From: Poecilobothrus nobilitatus
Lineage: Eukaryota; Arthropoda; Insecta; Diptera; Dolichopodidae
Direction: 5' to 3'
Length of the DNA stretch: 64,000 bases
Assembly (NCBI GenBank): GCA_947095535.1
Contig: OX352774.1
Coordinates: forward strand, 32,008,496 to 32,072,495
The translations under genes and the position numbers were made by a program. Below are positions 13,447 through 25,256 of the stretch, one piece after another (position 1 is the first letter of the stretch; each line of letters opens with the position of its first letter). Under the pieces are notes generated by a model. That model saw nothing but the letters and a program-made list of their open reading frames with translations. It did no database searches and was not told the DNA's origin.

Positions 13447-13901
13447 TTTTGATGTTTTCAAAAACAAATAATTTTAATTCAAGTTTTTTCCTAAAATATT
13501 ATTTTTATTTTAATCATCTGCTTTAATATTCTGAATACCCTGATTTAAAATCCAACTCTAAAATCCCTCCTATTTCAGAATCTCACGTATAGATGTAGGT
13601 ATACAAAAAAAGCGGCAATCCTGATTTTGAATCCATCCTCATTCAGAATTTCACGTATATATAAATATTCTGGAAAATGCGTATAACTCTGCTTTTGAAC
13701 ACAACCAATAACAAATTTACTTTTCACAAAATTTCTGAAAAATAACAATTCAATTTTTTGCACATTAAAAAAAAAATTAGGAATTTGAAATAAAATCAAA
13801 TTGGCTTTATTTCAATTTTTCATATTGAAATAAGACAAAAATTTAAAAATTAGCTTTTTGGCTTTATTTCATTTGGCTTTATTTCATGGAACCATTTTAT
13901 T

Positions 13902-14942
13902 TTATATTATTATCTATACTTAATCTCTTTCCATTTAATTTCATTCAACTTACTCTTTAATACATTAAAATTTCATATTCTAAGATTAACAAAATATTTG
14001 TTTATAGAAAAAATTTCTCACTTCAATTCGACATGTCTAGATGTATTTTAAATTAACTAAAATTCAGTGCTCTTGTCATGATTATTTTTATTTTCATTAT
14101 CTTTTTTTTTTGATTCTTTTCTAACATACTTTTTTTTTATTTGTTTTTTATAAAAATAAATCTTTTTGTATGGAAACTGGAATAAAACTGAAAAAAAAAA
14201 AGTACATATTTTCAAGGATAATGCCATGTCATGTCGGTTCATAAAATACAAAAAAAAAAAAATTAAATAAAAATATTAAATTGAAATTATGTGAAAATTT
14301 AAAAAGTAAATATAAAATAAAAAAAAATATAACATTATATGATATTAGTGTTAATAAAATACATTCAATACCAGTATACAAAAAATATCCTTAAGGACGA
14401 GTTAAAAAATAACATCTATTCATTAAATATACTCATTCCAATATAAGTCATGTTTCTTTCACTTTGACTCTTCTTATAATAATCATTGAAATAAAATTTT
14501 GTTATTTCTGAGTGAATGAGCCAAAGAAAAAAAAAAAAAACAAAAACAAAGAAAAATAAAAGAATACGAAGAAGTCTGAGCTTTTTATTTTCTGTTTCTA
14601 ATAAGTTTATACAGAATAATATTATTCGTCCTTGATCTTTACAAAAAAAAAAAAAAAAAAAAGAAAAATATGAAAAAAATACATTAGACTGATTGAAGAA
14701 ATAAAAATTGTATTAATTATATTATTATTATTATTATGTACATATGTTTAATATAAATGAAACGTGAACAAATAATTTTAAAAATTTCCAGAATATGAAT
14801 CACAATCAGAAAATTTAAAAATTTATAAAAAGTTCTTGAGTAAATAAGGTAAAAAAAAAAAAAAAAGTCTGAGAAAAAAAAATCAACCACAAAATGAAGA
14901 CGAAAATTTATTTTAGATATTTCACCAAAAATTTAATCAAAG
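13902..14942. other. AT-rich non-coding DNA
   Basis: No gene or classifiable repeat is seen. There are several A15-A20 runs near 14525, 14640 and 14850. The minus-strand open frame at 14057-14251 is a lysine/phenylalanine-rich product of homopolymers and is not supported as a gene. Confidence 0.55.
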
Positions 14943-15630
14943 GAAAAAAAAAAAGGAATAGAGTATAGAGTTGACTGTACCACCCACATGAACATTGGTA
15001 CTATATAATATGTTGATTCTATAAAATTTGATCATCTTTTGAAAAATTTAAGATATCTAACTTAATTAGATGTAGGTACCAAAATATATTTATGTAAATT
15101 TAGAAGTTTTATTGTGTATGACGTAGCTATACTCAACCGGCGTTTACCAAACACAAAATTGCATATGTTTAGATTTTTTAAGTACCAAGATGTGTGCTTA
15201 TAAATTCGACGCTACCCAAATCTGTTGCTCTAGGTCAAACAAATTTTGTAGAAGACGTTATTATTATAAAACTTAACTTCTTTTGATAAAATTTTAAATA
15301 CCCAGCCTATATATTACTAGATACTATAATTTATATTCATATAAAAAAAATAAAACGAAATGGCAGTTACTCGGTTCCGTCGATCAAAAAAACGAAATGG
15401 TAGAACTTTCAGAATCTTATAGTTCTATTATTTTTTCAGTTATCATGCCAACGGATTGATGCACTTAACAAATCGTCTCCTTATTCATTCCTAAGCAAAA
15501 ATATACATGCATATATATAGGTATACTTTTCCATATTTTTCTCGCCTATTCAAGTTGTTACATATATTAATTATAGCCTTGGTGAATTTATTATAGCCTT
15601 GAACTATGTGCGTACTTGTATAAAAATATA
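14943..15630. mobile_element. Decayed ATACCC-type element, second copy of the family at 43944-44725
   Basis: The left part ('AAAAGGAATAGAG', 'TATAGAGTTGACTG', 'CCCACATGAAC') aligns with the left part of the copy at 43944. The right end ('TTTATTATAGCCTTGAACTATG', 'GTACTTGTATAAAAAT') aligns with 'TTTATTATACTTTTGAACTGTG', 'GTATAAGTATAAAAAT' there. Between them lie 'ATGGCAGTTACTCGGTTCCG' (compare 'ATGGCAGCTACTAGAATCGG') and 'CAGTTATC' (compare 'GAGTTATCGTACGG'). No ORF is present. It is an old, diverged, non-autonomous element. Confidence 0.6.
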
Positions 15631-16523
15631 AGAGATACTCTGAAAATGTATCTAAAACAGACTTAAATATTATACCTAATGCTAAAGTTGAGTGTCTCTT
15701 CTAGCGATTATCCATTATTTAGAAGAACAATAGACTAAGAAAATAATTTACTTTTAAAAGTTTTCACACTAAAATGTAGGTGTAACAAATTATTTTGGTA
15801 AAAACACATAAACGTATTTTTTATGGTATTTTTTATGGTATTCAAATGGTGATATAAATTAAAATTTCGTTTTTTAAAAGGCAGTGCAGTAGTTTATAAA
15901 AAGCTATAACATTAAGACTTTCCTTTGAAATTACTATGTTCACGGATCATCTATAACCTCATTTAATCAGATAATTCATCTTCATTCAATATTAGGAAAT
16001 CTCTATTTTAAATTTAAATTTATAATTTTTTTTTTTTTGTTTTTTTTCTTCTCTCGTAACCAGCTTTGTTCTATTTACATATTATTGGATGAAAGGTAAT
16101 AAATCTGAATGTTACTTATAAATATATACTATATGTTATAAGAAATTAATGTTAAAAGAATATCCAAATGGTCTGAAGGAATAGAAATATAATATTGTTT
16201 CAATAGGGGAAAAAAGAGTGGAACAAACTTTAACACAAATTATTTTTATATAAATACGTTGTATGGTAGCTTCTCGAACCCACTGGTCAAACTTACTCAA
16301 TTACAATAGCGAAACGAATACTAGATTGTGCGAAACCAACAAAATTAGGTGTATAAGTCAACAAAATAGTTATATAATTTTCCCCCCTCCCAATGCTACA
16401 TTTACATTCAATCAAAATTTTTTCGATTATTGACAAAAAGAAGTTGCCATTAAATTAGCAATTTTAAATCTCAGTTAAAATATTAAATTTGACTATACCA
16501 CAGCTAACAATAGTGTTTTACAG
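15631..16523. other. AT-rich non-coding DNA upstream of the candidate microexon
   Basis: No coding potential or classified repeat is visible. The last 20 bases before 16524 contain a possible branch point (GCTAACA at about 16503-16509) and the acceptor TGTTTTACAG. Confidence 0.5.
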
Positions 16524-16556
16524 GAGGTAACATGGAGAGAGGAAAGTTTAATATTG
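16524..16556 (+). CDS. Candidate 33-bp microexon of an unidentified host gene
   Basis: The splice context is good. CTAAC lies about 17-20 bases before the junction, TGTTTTACAG forms the acceptor, and the donor is TTG|GTAAGC. The segment is 33 bp, so inclusion or skipping would preserve frame. Read from its first base it is EVTWREESLIL with no stop; the second frame stops at once; the third reads GNMERGKFNI. It lies on the same strand as the stronger exon at 29801-29926 and could belong to the same transcript, but nothing in the sequence proves this. In 64 kb of AT-rich DNA a chance acceptor-donor pair at this spacing is possible, so this is a candidate only. Confidence 0.3.
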
Positions 16557-16810
16557 GTAAGCTTTTATGAAAAATGTACACCACAGTATTCTTATGGGAA
16601 TTTGGTAAATCTCAATAGTAGTAAATAAGCTTTAGAAAACATTTATTTATTAAAAATTATATCGGGAATAAAAACTTTGATTGCATCTTAATTTTTCAGA
16701 TTCTGTTAATTTTTTTTAACAGTCGATTAAAAAGCATTCAATTAAAGACTTCATTCATAAAATGTCTTAAGATGTTTTTTTTTTTTTTTTACGAAGGACG
16801 GTGGAAAACA

Positions 16811-17194
16811 TCAAAAGTCACTCAAAGGAACTGCACGAACTAAAGCCACCCCTTTAAAACGAAACTTTAGGATGGGTCCTTTAATACGTAATAATATAAT
16901 GTACAGCTTGGTTTTGGAGAAGAGGATGAGGGAACCAACTAAAGCCACCCCTTTAAAACCAAACTTTAGGATGGGTCCTTTAATACGTAATAATATAATG
17001 TACAGCTTGGTTTTGGAGAAGAGGATGAGAGAAGGATTATTTGGGAAATTGGATTTAGGATAATTGATGTTAAGGAGGATGAAGGGAAATTTGGGATAGT
17101 TATTTTGAAGAAAGATGTTAATGTTCTTCTTGAATTTCGTTATATGGTACACAAATGAACTATAACCAACTTTTGGAAACACATGTGCGGGCAT
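16811..17194 (-). pseudogene. LINE reverse-transcriptase C-terminal remnant with an internal 99-bp duplication
   Basis: The minus-strand frame begins MPAHVFPKVGYSSFVYHITK and continues FKKNINIFLQNNYPKFP. This matches the C-terminal pattern of the LINE fragments at 3185-3530 (VFPKVGSFGIYNLPKFKKNL) and 47586-47858 (VFPSVNNVPYYNLQKFKTNL). The remaining two thirds of the frame does not resemble the RT. It is a 33-codon unit repeated twice in frame (see 16838-17033). The methionine start is incidental, since the homology implies truncation from upstream. It is a decayed 3' LINE fragment. The open frame survives mainly because the duplicated unit happens to lack stops. Confidence 0.6.
16838..17033. 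repeat. 99-bp tandem duplication (two near-identical units)
   Basis: The unit beginning AACTAAAGCCACCCCTTTAA occurs at 16838 and again at 16937, a shift of exactly 99 bp. The copies differ at only a few positions (for example CGAAAC versus CCAAAC, and GAGGGAA versus GAGAGAA). The high similarity amid decayed DNA suggests a recent local duplication. Because 99 is a multiple of three it keeps frames open on both strands, which explains the open frames here. Confidence 0.9.
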
Positions 17195-18747
17195 AAGGTT
17201 CTAAGGTTTCAGATATTAATAAGCTTCAATTTTATTATCTAAGATATTTGTAAAATATGTTGTTTTTTTTTAAGATTGCACTATTAAATACTCAAGGTTT
17301 GTTATTTGTAATAAAATCCTTCTAAGATTCCATTTTTACATATACCTTAATATTATTTATATTTAATATTATGCTTAAATTAAGATTTGACTGCAACCGG
17401 AAGCTTATATATATTTTATATAAAATATTATATAACCGTTTATAAAATCTTTCATTTCTACTATTTTATTTTTTATCAAAGCATTGCTAAGTTTTCATTT
17501 AAATTGCATCATATATTGAAACATATAGCCGTTATACTATAGTCGTTGATTTCGTTAGAAATGGCACTGCTACATTCCTTTAAATAATGAGTCCTTTGAA
17601 ATTACATTAGCGGATCTTTGAAAAATTCTTTTAGTACTATATTATACAGAGTAGATACTATAGATATAGATGTAGTACTATATAGATAGAGTATAAAGTA
17701 AAAAAAGATATTGTACAAAAAAATGTGTAAAATAAAGGGAATCAAAGTTCTAGTCATCGATTGGACTATGTGTCAGGTTTTTTTTTCTTTTTTTAAATTA
17801 AAAATTGAATCGTTTCTTGTTTCTGTAAAAAAGGATTTTTTTTTTTTTTTTGTAGAAAACGTTACCAATTTTTAACACTTCAAAAATATTTTTAAAATGA
17901 GAATTGTGTATAGTCGTCGAAATAATGAAGTATAATAAATTTTTATGCTCTTCTATTACATAAAAAATAGAGCAGAAATAAAAAACTTAAAAGAATCCAA
18001 GAATAATTGAAGATAAATTTTTTTGTTCTTTTTTAGCTCTTTAAGAAAAAAAAAGCTGTTCATTTTCGAAAAGTCCTTCGAAGAAAGAAAAATTTAAAAA
18101 AAAATTGTCTAATGGAAAATATTCATTAATTTTATTGAAAACTTATTAATCAATTTGTATTCAAAAAGAAATTAAAAATAAAAAAATAAAAAGTAAAATG
18201 GATTTGATTTTTAAATGTTTGAAAACAAAAAAAAAAAATTAAATTAAAATATTAAAAAAGAAAAATTTAATCAAAATATTGATTACAATTTTATAAAGAG
18301 AACAAAAAAAGGAGAGTTTATAATATTTATTGCAGTTTTATTTAAAATTATTAAATCCTTAATTCATTACTTTTCTTTTTTTCTCCCCCTATTTTTTAAA
18401 TATATTATTTCTATTGTTCTTTTTCAGCCTTTTTGTTGCTTAAGATACATCGTTCCTACTACGATATGCATATTACTTAACATATTATTATTTGTATTGT
18501 GCAATATTTCTTAGTTTTTTCCTCCAATCTATATAAATGTTTAATTTATTAATTTTTTTTTTTATCTCATTCAACTTTTTTGCCAAATTTATTATGTCAA
18601 ATATATGAGCTTAGAACTTACTTCTCAAAATCGTACTGAAAGTGTTATGACAATTTCTAATTAAACTATATGTTCAAAAGAATAACTAATATAATAAAAA
18701 TCGGCGCTATAAATAGCTATATAATAAAATAATAATAAATCATTATT
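17195..18747. other. AT-rich non-coding DNA
   Basis: No gene or RNA is visible. The stretch holds long A/T runs and a TAGATA-rich patch at about 17645-17700. The block at 18640-18745 may be a 5' extension of the 150-bp repeat, because parts of it ('ATAGCTATATAATAAAATAA') recur before the copy at 55029. Confidence 0.5.
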
Positions 18748-18900
18748 CTTGTATGAGATAATAGATGGCGTACAAATAAAAAAGAAACGTCTTAGCATTG
18801 TACAATAGCTACAGCCGAGTAATCACCGGCTTAGTGAAATTAATGATTCACAAAACTGAAGCTTAATCAAATATGAATAATTAAAGGGTGCCCTAATAGT
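18748..18900 (+). repeat. Interspersed repeat of about 150 bp, copy 2
   Basis: The copy starts TTCTTGTATGAGATAATAG, then GATGGCG. It shares ATAGCTACAGCCGAGTAA, CGGCTTAGTGAA, TTAATGATTCACAAAACTG and AATCAAATATGAAT with copy 3 at 32108. Copies 2 and 3 are the closest pair, while copies 1 and 4 are more diverged. A short self-complementary word (AGCCG...CGGCT) sits in the middle. Confidence 0.75.
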
Positions 18901-19354
18901 AATGGTAAGGAAAAAAAAACAAAAAGAACAAAATATGACAGTTTGACAGTGGTGTCAAAATTCTCAAAAAAAAATTTATTTACAAAGTCCGAAGAATTAA
19001 AATTAAATGAAATACTTAGTTCACTTTTTTTCGACCTAATCCATTCTAAGTTGATTCGCAGCGCTCAAAAATATCTAAAACGTTGTATAAAATTAAATGA
19101 AATCATTAAAAGATGAAATTTAAAAATTTTCGAAAATATATTTTGATTACGTAGTACTTGAGTGAAAATACTGTTATTCTAAAATATAATTAAAATATAA
19201 TAATAATATATTTCAAAAATTGAATTAAGAATTTTCAAGGTATTTTTTTAAATTAAAAAGATATAATATAAAAAAAAACAGCAGTATATAAAACCAAAGG
19301 TAGATGCACATTTTGCAAAAGACAATAAAAACAGTTTAAAATACTAAATTTCCA

Positions 19355-19835
19355 CAGGTGGCTAGTTACAATTAATTGAAAAGTATCAAATTTTCAAGTC
19401 TGACTCGTAATAGCTCTTAAATAGGCGAAGGTGCAAAACATTTTTCCGACGTAACTTATGCTAATTCTAAAAAGATCTTTGTTTTCTCAAAATTTGAGAG
19501 ATCAACACATGATCTAGTGCCATAACTATGAAGAAAGAAAAATTATTATGCAAAATTTTATTTCCACATAACGGTAAATTTAAATTGAAAAAAAAAAAAT
19601 GGTATAATTTTGATATTGATTTATAAAAATAAAAGTCCTGTCATTTGGCTATGAGTTAAATTTAAAAAATTTAAGCAAAATCTGATGATATAAAACACAT
19701 TTGAAAATAAGGATTTTTTCAACTTTGAGAGAATGTTTCATTGTAATAAAACATTCCACAACATTGATTTGAGTGAAAGTAACAAGCAAATTTGTTGTGA
19801 AAATTTTTTTGGAAAATGTACTAAAAGTGTAATAT
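19355..19835 (+). repeat. Degenerate copy of the 'ACCGTTATGTGAAA' repeat family
   Basis: The landmarks run in the same order as the 28570-29428 copy. They are 'CGTAATAGCTCTTAAATAGG', 'ACTTATGCTAATTCTAAAAA', 'CATAACTATGAAGAAAGAAAA', 'CACATAACGGTAAATTTAAA', 'TTTTGATATTGATTTATAAA', 'CCTGTCATTTGG' and 'CAACTTTGAGAGAATG'. The end TTTTGGAAAATGTACTAAAA corresponds to TTTTGGAAATGTGCTAAAAA there. It has no ORF and is clearly older than the inverted pair at 28.6 and 40.6 kb. Confidence 0.7.
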
Positions 19836-22046
19836 ATGGTTCAACAATATGGTTCAGATAAGTATTAAATTTTCACCTATACAAATTGCGGGTCTTCTTT
19901 TGTTTTAATACAAAAATCACTTGATTTCTTCATACTTTCAAATTGATTGTCTTATTTCAGATAAAATTTTTCTGTTATTTCATAGTTCTATTAAATTAAT
20001 TACATTTTATGTTTGTTTTTTTTTTTTTTCAGCTAAGAATATGTTTTGATCCAAAAAAATTTTTCCTTTCTGTCACATTATTTTCCAATTCCAATGAAAC
20101 GAACCTAAAATAAGGATCTTAACATTAGATTACCATTTTGTTGCATAAATTGAATACGTTTGAGTATTCTTAAGCACAATAACTATTTGTTTAATAATTT
20201 TGGATCAAATGTAATGATTTTTAATAAATTTCATATTAAAAATTATAGTAAAATAATTATTCAGAGTTTTCATAACCATTTAGTTCCTCAATTTAGTTTT
20301 TTTTCAGTATTTCAGTTGTTAGAATCTTAAATGTAATGTAATGTATGTAATGTATAAATAATATGAGTATATGAGTTAATATAAGAAGAGGTCTTGAAGA
20401 AAAAGTTGTACAATTTAAAACACAAAAAAAAAAAAAAAAAATTAATTATTTAATTATTACAATACAAAATACTTTTTAAATTTATTTACATTAAATTGGT
20501 TTCTATTTTTCCTTTTAAAATCCAAATTTTTTCTTTCAAAATTCCAAAATTATACAATCCTTTAATTTTTAATTTTCCAAAATTTACAATTCTTTATATT
20601 TAAAGCAACTTTTTTTCTAAAATTTCTTCTTGTTTTTTTTTTTTTTTAAGTTTTTCTTCAAATACCAAAAAAAAAAAAATTAAAAGGAAAATTTTTTAAG
20701 TAATTTTCACACAGTAGATAACCCAATTACGAAAATTATTATTTTTTTTTTTTTGTTTTTTGGTTCTCTCTTCTCTTTCAATTGTTTTTTTTTCCTTTCT
20801 ATATAATTCTACTATCTCTTTCCATCTCTTATTAATATTCATTTACACTTTTAAAAACTTCACGAGTAATTAAACATTAAATCGTCCTGCAACAAACAAA
20901 AAAAAACAAAAGGAAAAAATGTATACGTTTCAGGAAAAAACAAAAGTTGAATTTTTGTTCAATCAACTTAAGAGCATTTTTCGTACTCTAATAAGTGAAA
21001 GAAAATGTTATACATTGTAACAAAAAAAAAAAAAAAAACAAAAACAAAAAAAACAAAAGAAAAGAAATAAACACTTTTCTTTTTTAATTCACATTCCAAA
21101 AAAAAAAAAAAAAAACCATAATACAAAAAGTAACACTCATTAGAATCACCACCTAATTTAAATGCAAGAAATGAAAAAAAAAATTATAAAAGTGAATGAA
21201 TCTTTGGGAAAAACAATACAAAGGATGAATAAATTCAAGGAAAATAAAAACAAAGCACGTTCAAAAGCAAAAGTTCAGATTTTTCGGTTTTTTTTTTTAA
21301 ATGTTTTGTTCATTTCTATCTTCCAAAAAAAAAAATATATATATATACTTTTTGGTTTTCATTTTATTTTGGTGGGATTAAAATTCAAATTGAAGAAAAT
21401 TACCTGTAAATTTTTCCATTCAATGGTAAAGAAAGAATAGGTAATAAGAAATAAATTCGTATTAAACTTTGACTTGTCTTCAGATTTAAACGTAGCAACT
21501 TATACAATGTAAACTACAATTAAACTCAAACAAATAGCAGAGACATATCAGATTGTTACAAAAAAATAAAACTGCCTTCTAATTTCAACTTTGGTAACGA
21601 AAGCAGCTAGGTCATTTAAACACCAACCTCTATCAGAGATTTAATCAACACAACAGTTGAAATAAAAAGTCATCAAAAATGAATGAACAGTTTCGTGGCA
21701 CAAAATTCTTTGTGATAAACAGAATGGCAACCATTTGTTTAATTTTTTACCAAATCCATTAAACCTAATATTAAAAAAAATTGATAAATGCAAATCTATG
21801 CAAAAACTTTAAGTTCATTTATTTGATTATTTTTACATTTAACTATACTTAAATTTTATAATTTTTTATTTTTTCTCACTGTCTGTATTGTAAATTATAA
21901 TAAAACAATAAATTTTTATTTCTTAGCCTTTACCCATATGCATTACACTTTTTGATCTTTCTTTCAAATAATAAAATAACTGCCTTTCACCACAAAAAAA
22001 AAAATTATATAGATATTATAAAGTTTATAATACAATATTACTTATT
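19836..22046. other. AT-rich, homopolymer-rich non-coding DNA
   Basis: Poly(A) and poly(T) runs dominate, especially 20425-21120. The open frame at 21162-21440 encodes a lysine-, phenylalanine- and isoleucine-rich peptide fully explained by A/T runs, with no recognisable domain. No RNA gene or classified repeat is seen. Confidence 0.55.
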
Positions 22047-22238
22047 GGGCCCTCGGTGGCCTAGTGGATAAGAGCGTATAAAATACGCGGTAAATACCGA
22101 GGGAGTGTGGATTCGAATCCCACAAGAGTTATTCCCCCTTACGACATTTACAGCTACGCCTGTAAAGAAAAGGCTGTGTAATATCCTGTTCAAATTTATA
22201 TGGCAGAGAAATGCACTAAAAATTAAAAATAAAAAATA
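22047..22238 (+). mobile_element. tRNA-derived SINE, copy B
   Basis: The head GGGCCCTCGGTGGCCTAGTG contains the A box. The B box GGATTCGAATCCC follows at about 22110. The body has 'TTATTCCCCCTTACGACATT', 'CTGTGTAATATCCTGTTC' and 'GGCAGAGAAATGCAC', and the tail is A-rich. Between the boxes it carries a longer spacer than copy A. Head, body and tail order match copy A and copy C. I see no convincing target duplication. The tRNA parent is not identifiable with certainty. Confidence 0.9.
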
Positions 22239-25200
22239 TATTTTATTTTAATTTTTTTTTTCTTTATGTGTTTGTGGTAAAATGTATCCAAGACACAAAC
22301 CTGATCACTATAATAAATTCATTTTAAAGTTTTATTGTTTTAAAGTACCAGAGTGTCATTTAAATTTTTTTGTATTTATATTTAATTCTATACCTATACT
22401 TTTTTCTTCATAATTGTTCCCTCCTGTAAATAATCGAAATATAAATGAATGTTTTTGCAAAAAAAAATCAACAAAAGGATAATAATATAGGAATCATCAC
22501 ATACATACATTTAAAAATAACACATACTTTGGCTGCTATATTAGGTGTTTTATATCCTTGACACAAACGAAATATACAATAATTATATAAATCGTAGACT
22601 TCCAAGGAAATCAGGATCTTATCATGAAAGAATAGAAAGATAGAAAAAAATAAAAATTAGATAAGCAAGTACTTGAAATTTGTACCGTTAGTGAGGTTTT
22701 AGTAACTGCTTCTTGGAATTATATAATATTTAATTTTTTAAAGTAATATTATTTAAAAACAATACCTAAAAGTATGCAATGTTTGCCAAAAGAATATATT
22801 CGTACTACAATTTAACTGGGTAGCCGATGGTTCAATAACATTATATTACATTTATGTATGTAATATTAATATAAATAAATAAATAAAATAAAATTAACTG
22901 TATAAGAGCTCTATAGCGCAGTGATTAAACATCAACCTTATAATCTTGAAAATGAACTTTCATTCCTGCGAAGGTCGCGAGCATTTTTAATTGGATTGAA
23001 AATTGGATCGGTGTACGAATGTTGGTGTATTCGGATTTAGATTCGGATTTAAAAATATGTCAGTTCAAAAGAACATAATTAAAAGGACATGTGTGTTCTA
23101 AATATACTAAATATCAGAGAAAACAATCAAATAGTTTATTTTTTTTTAATATGAAGTGCTAAAAAACTTGAAAATTAGAAAAAGAATAAGGGGGAAAAAA
23201 TAAAAACTCTTTTCTGTTTTTTTTTTTTTTTTAAGTAGAACGACAATCTAATTTCACCTGTTTATCACATGTATATAAGAATAATGTTATAATGTGAAAA
23301 ATACAATTTGTTATATTAAGCAAAATGTAAGTATTTTTTATGTAACTCTACAGTGTTGCGCTTAATAATAAAGAAATGCTTTGTAGAACATGATGACTGA
23401 AGATGTAAATTTTCTCCTTTGTTTGTAATTTGAAAATACAATCATCCCCAATATCAGAGACCACATGGAGGCGGCAGATGGTTCTATATTCACGATATTT
23501 AAATTACAAAAAAATTTTCTTATGATGAATTATGCTATTTTAAACCACGTAGGAAAACATTCTTTGGAAAACTTTGAAGGCATCAAACTTTTTATTTCTG
23601 TGGAACAAGAAAACACTTGAGTCTAATCTGTAAAATAGACTAAGTGAACGGACTAAACGTTGGAAACTTAATGAATAAAGGTGTTGAGGTGATATTGGGA
23701 TAGTTTCTTAAACGCTCTGTTTAGTCTTCTGCAAAAATTTCTTTATTAGACCATCTATCTTTGGTCGTTTTGATTTGTTCCATCAAAAAAATAGATGCAT
23801 CAATCTAATTAATCATTTAACTTCATGCCCAAGATATTCAGTTCACCAATATGTTTCAAAACCTTTCCTTGAATTGTTAAGGTAGGAATCGTAGTATTAA
23901 TTTTTTTAATTTACGTGATTAAGCACTGGGTTGATTAACCCGCCCAGTAAGAGATTTTTTACAAAATCTGGATTTAACGACGAGCAAGTGAAATCATTTT
24001 TTTCCTTTCCTGAACCTAATTAATCATGTCTTAAATCAACTTTTACATATTTCTTGAAAATTTAACAAAAAATTTAAATATTTTCGTAATTTTAATTTAA
24101 TTTGAAATTTTCAATTTGAAATTGAATTTATTTTGATTTTATTTATATGACTTTAACTGTACATAAACATGTATTAAACCTTAAATCAGGAAAAAGGATA
24201 AGAAAAAAACTAATGACAGTAAGAATATGAAGAAAAATAAAAAGTTTTGTGAAAAAAGTAAAAAAAAAAAAAATTTTCTTTAATTTTCTTATTGTCTGTG
24301 TTGTCTTTTTCAGATCAACAGAAACTTTTTATATTATATTTATTTTTTAAAAAATTGTTTATATATTTTGTATGTATTTTTCAAACAAATACAAAGTCAC
24401 TAAAAATTTATATATATCTACATATATTTTATGTAGATATATTACATATATTTAAAATTTATATATATCTAATATATCTACATATATACATTGTAATACT
24501 TCCTGATTATTTTTAGTACTTATATACACTTAATAAGAAAAGGAAAGCTTCAAATTATCCTATGTATTTGTTTATATAACTTATATATAAATTTTTATCT
24601 AGGACAATTTCTCTTATACTCAGACTTTAACTGACTGAATATAAACTGAAAAATATTATACAATTATAATTTAAGTCATTTGTTTTGAAAAAAAGAAGAA
24701 AAGAGTTTCGTTAGTAATTTTAAAGGATAAAACTTTTCACCCAGTTTTGAATTTCCTTTTTTTCATTACTTTTGAACTAAAAGTAAAAAAAAAAAAATTC
24801 ACGCAAAAAAAGAAAAAGAAAAGGAAAATAAAAAACACTTAAAATTATCACAAACTTTGTCTAAAGATTGAGTTGATTTTCAGTTGTAAAAATGGTTATA
24901 TTTAATAGTTGTTTTGTTGCAATTTTGGTTCTTTTTATTTTTTTTATTTTTTGCCTTTTGTAAAATAAAACTTAAAGGTGTTTTAAAAAAAATAAGAAAT
25001 AAAATGACATTAAAGTTAATTTACACTAATAGTATAAGAGTTAAGGTTACCATATGTGAAGCATTAAATTAATTTTTTTAAGTATTTAGTAAATTTTTTC
25101 ACCAATTCAAATCATCATCACAAGATTACTTGTATATTATATTATCGTTTCCATATAGATAAAAGATATATTATAGTTATCAAATAATAGGTTACAAAAT

Positions 25201-25256
25201 ATTTTCACACCTCAACCAATGTTTCTTCCCTTAACGCCCACAGTAAGAAAATAAAA
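22239..25256. other. AT-rich non-coding DNA with one tRNA-like relic
   Basis: Apart from the tRNA-like stretch at 22905-22985 there is no supported feature. A small stem with loop (GGGTTgattAACCC) lies at about 23928-23942 in a slightly GC-richer patch. A TA-rich, ATATATCTAC-rich stretch spans 24405-24490. The open frame at 24292-24516 is an artefact of that TATA-rich stretch. Confidence 0.5.
22905..22985 (+). repeat. Degenerate tRNA-like sequence
   Basis: It contains AGCGCAGTGATTAAACATC as an A-box-like block and, 35-40 bases later, GAACTTTCATTCCTGCG as a weak B-box-like block, followed by GAAGGTCGCGAGC. The pattern suggests a tRNA or SINE head, but pairing of an acceptor stem is poor. It may belong with the similar stretches at 2980 and 54559. 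Confidence 0.3.

Larger units (their letters stand above)
12798..13893. mobile_element. Foldback-type element 1 (FB1), with 8-bp target duplication
   Basis: The two ends are inverted repeats. The left end reads GATTCCATGAAATAAAGCC, and the right end reads, in reverse complement, GGTTCCATGAAATAAAGCC. Both arms (about 12798-12960 and 13797-13893) are built from repeated GAAATAAAGCCAAA-like words in both orientations. Inside are copies of a minisatellite with landmarks 'CCCTGATTTT', 'AAATCCCTCCTAATTCAGAA' and 'AATATTCTGGAAAAAGCG'. Units point one way at 13200-13430 and the other way at 13520-13700, making a nearly complete palindrome. ATTTTATT occurs immediately outside both ends (12790-12797 and 13894-13901), consistent with an 8-bp duplication. 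No transposase is encoded. A SINE has inserted inside at 13011-13180. Confidence 0.8.

Noticed and set aside
18640..18680. Minus-strand acceptor-donor pair enclosing a 14-bp 'exon'
   Set aside because: It is too short, not a multiple of three, and lies in the likely 5' extension of a dispersed repeat.
21162..21440. 92-codon + strand open frame with a basic N-terminal half
   Set aside because: The lysine, phenylalanine and isoleucine content follows directly from A and T runs. There is no domain, splice context or repeat-free conservation signal.
24405..24490. ATATATCTACATATATTTTA-type stretch considered as a satellite or regulatory site
   Set aside because: This is simple TA-rich sequence, of a kind that occurs many times across the window with no consistent unit.
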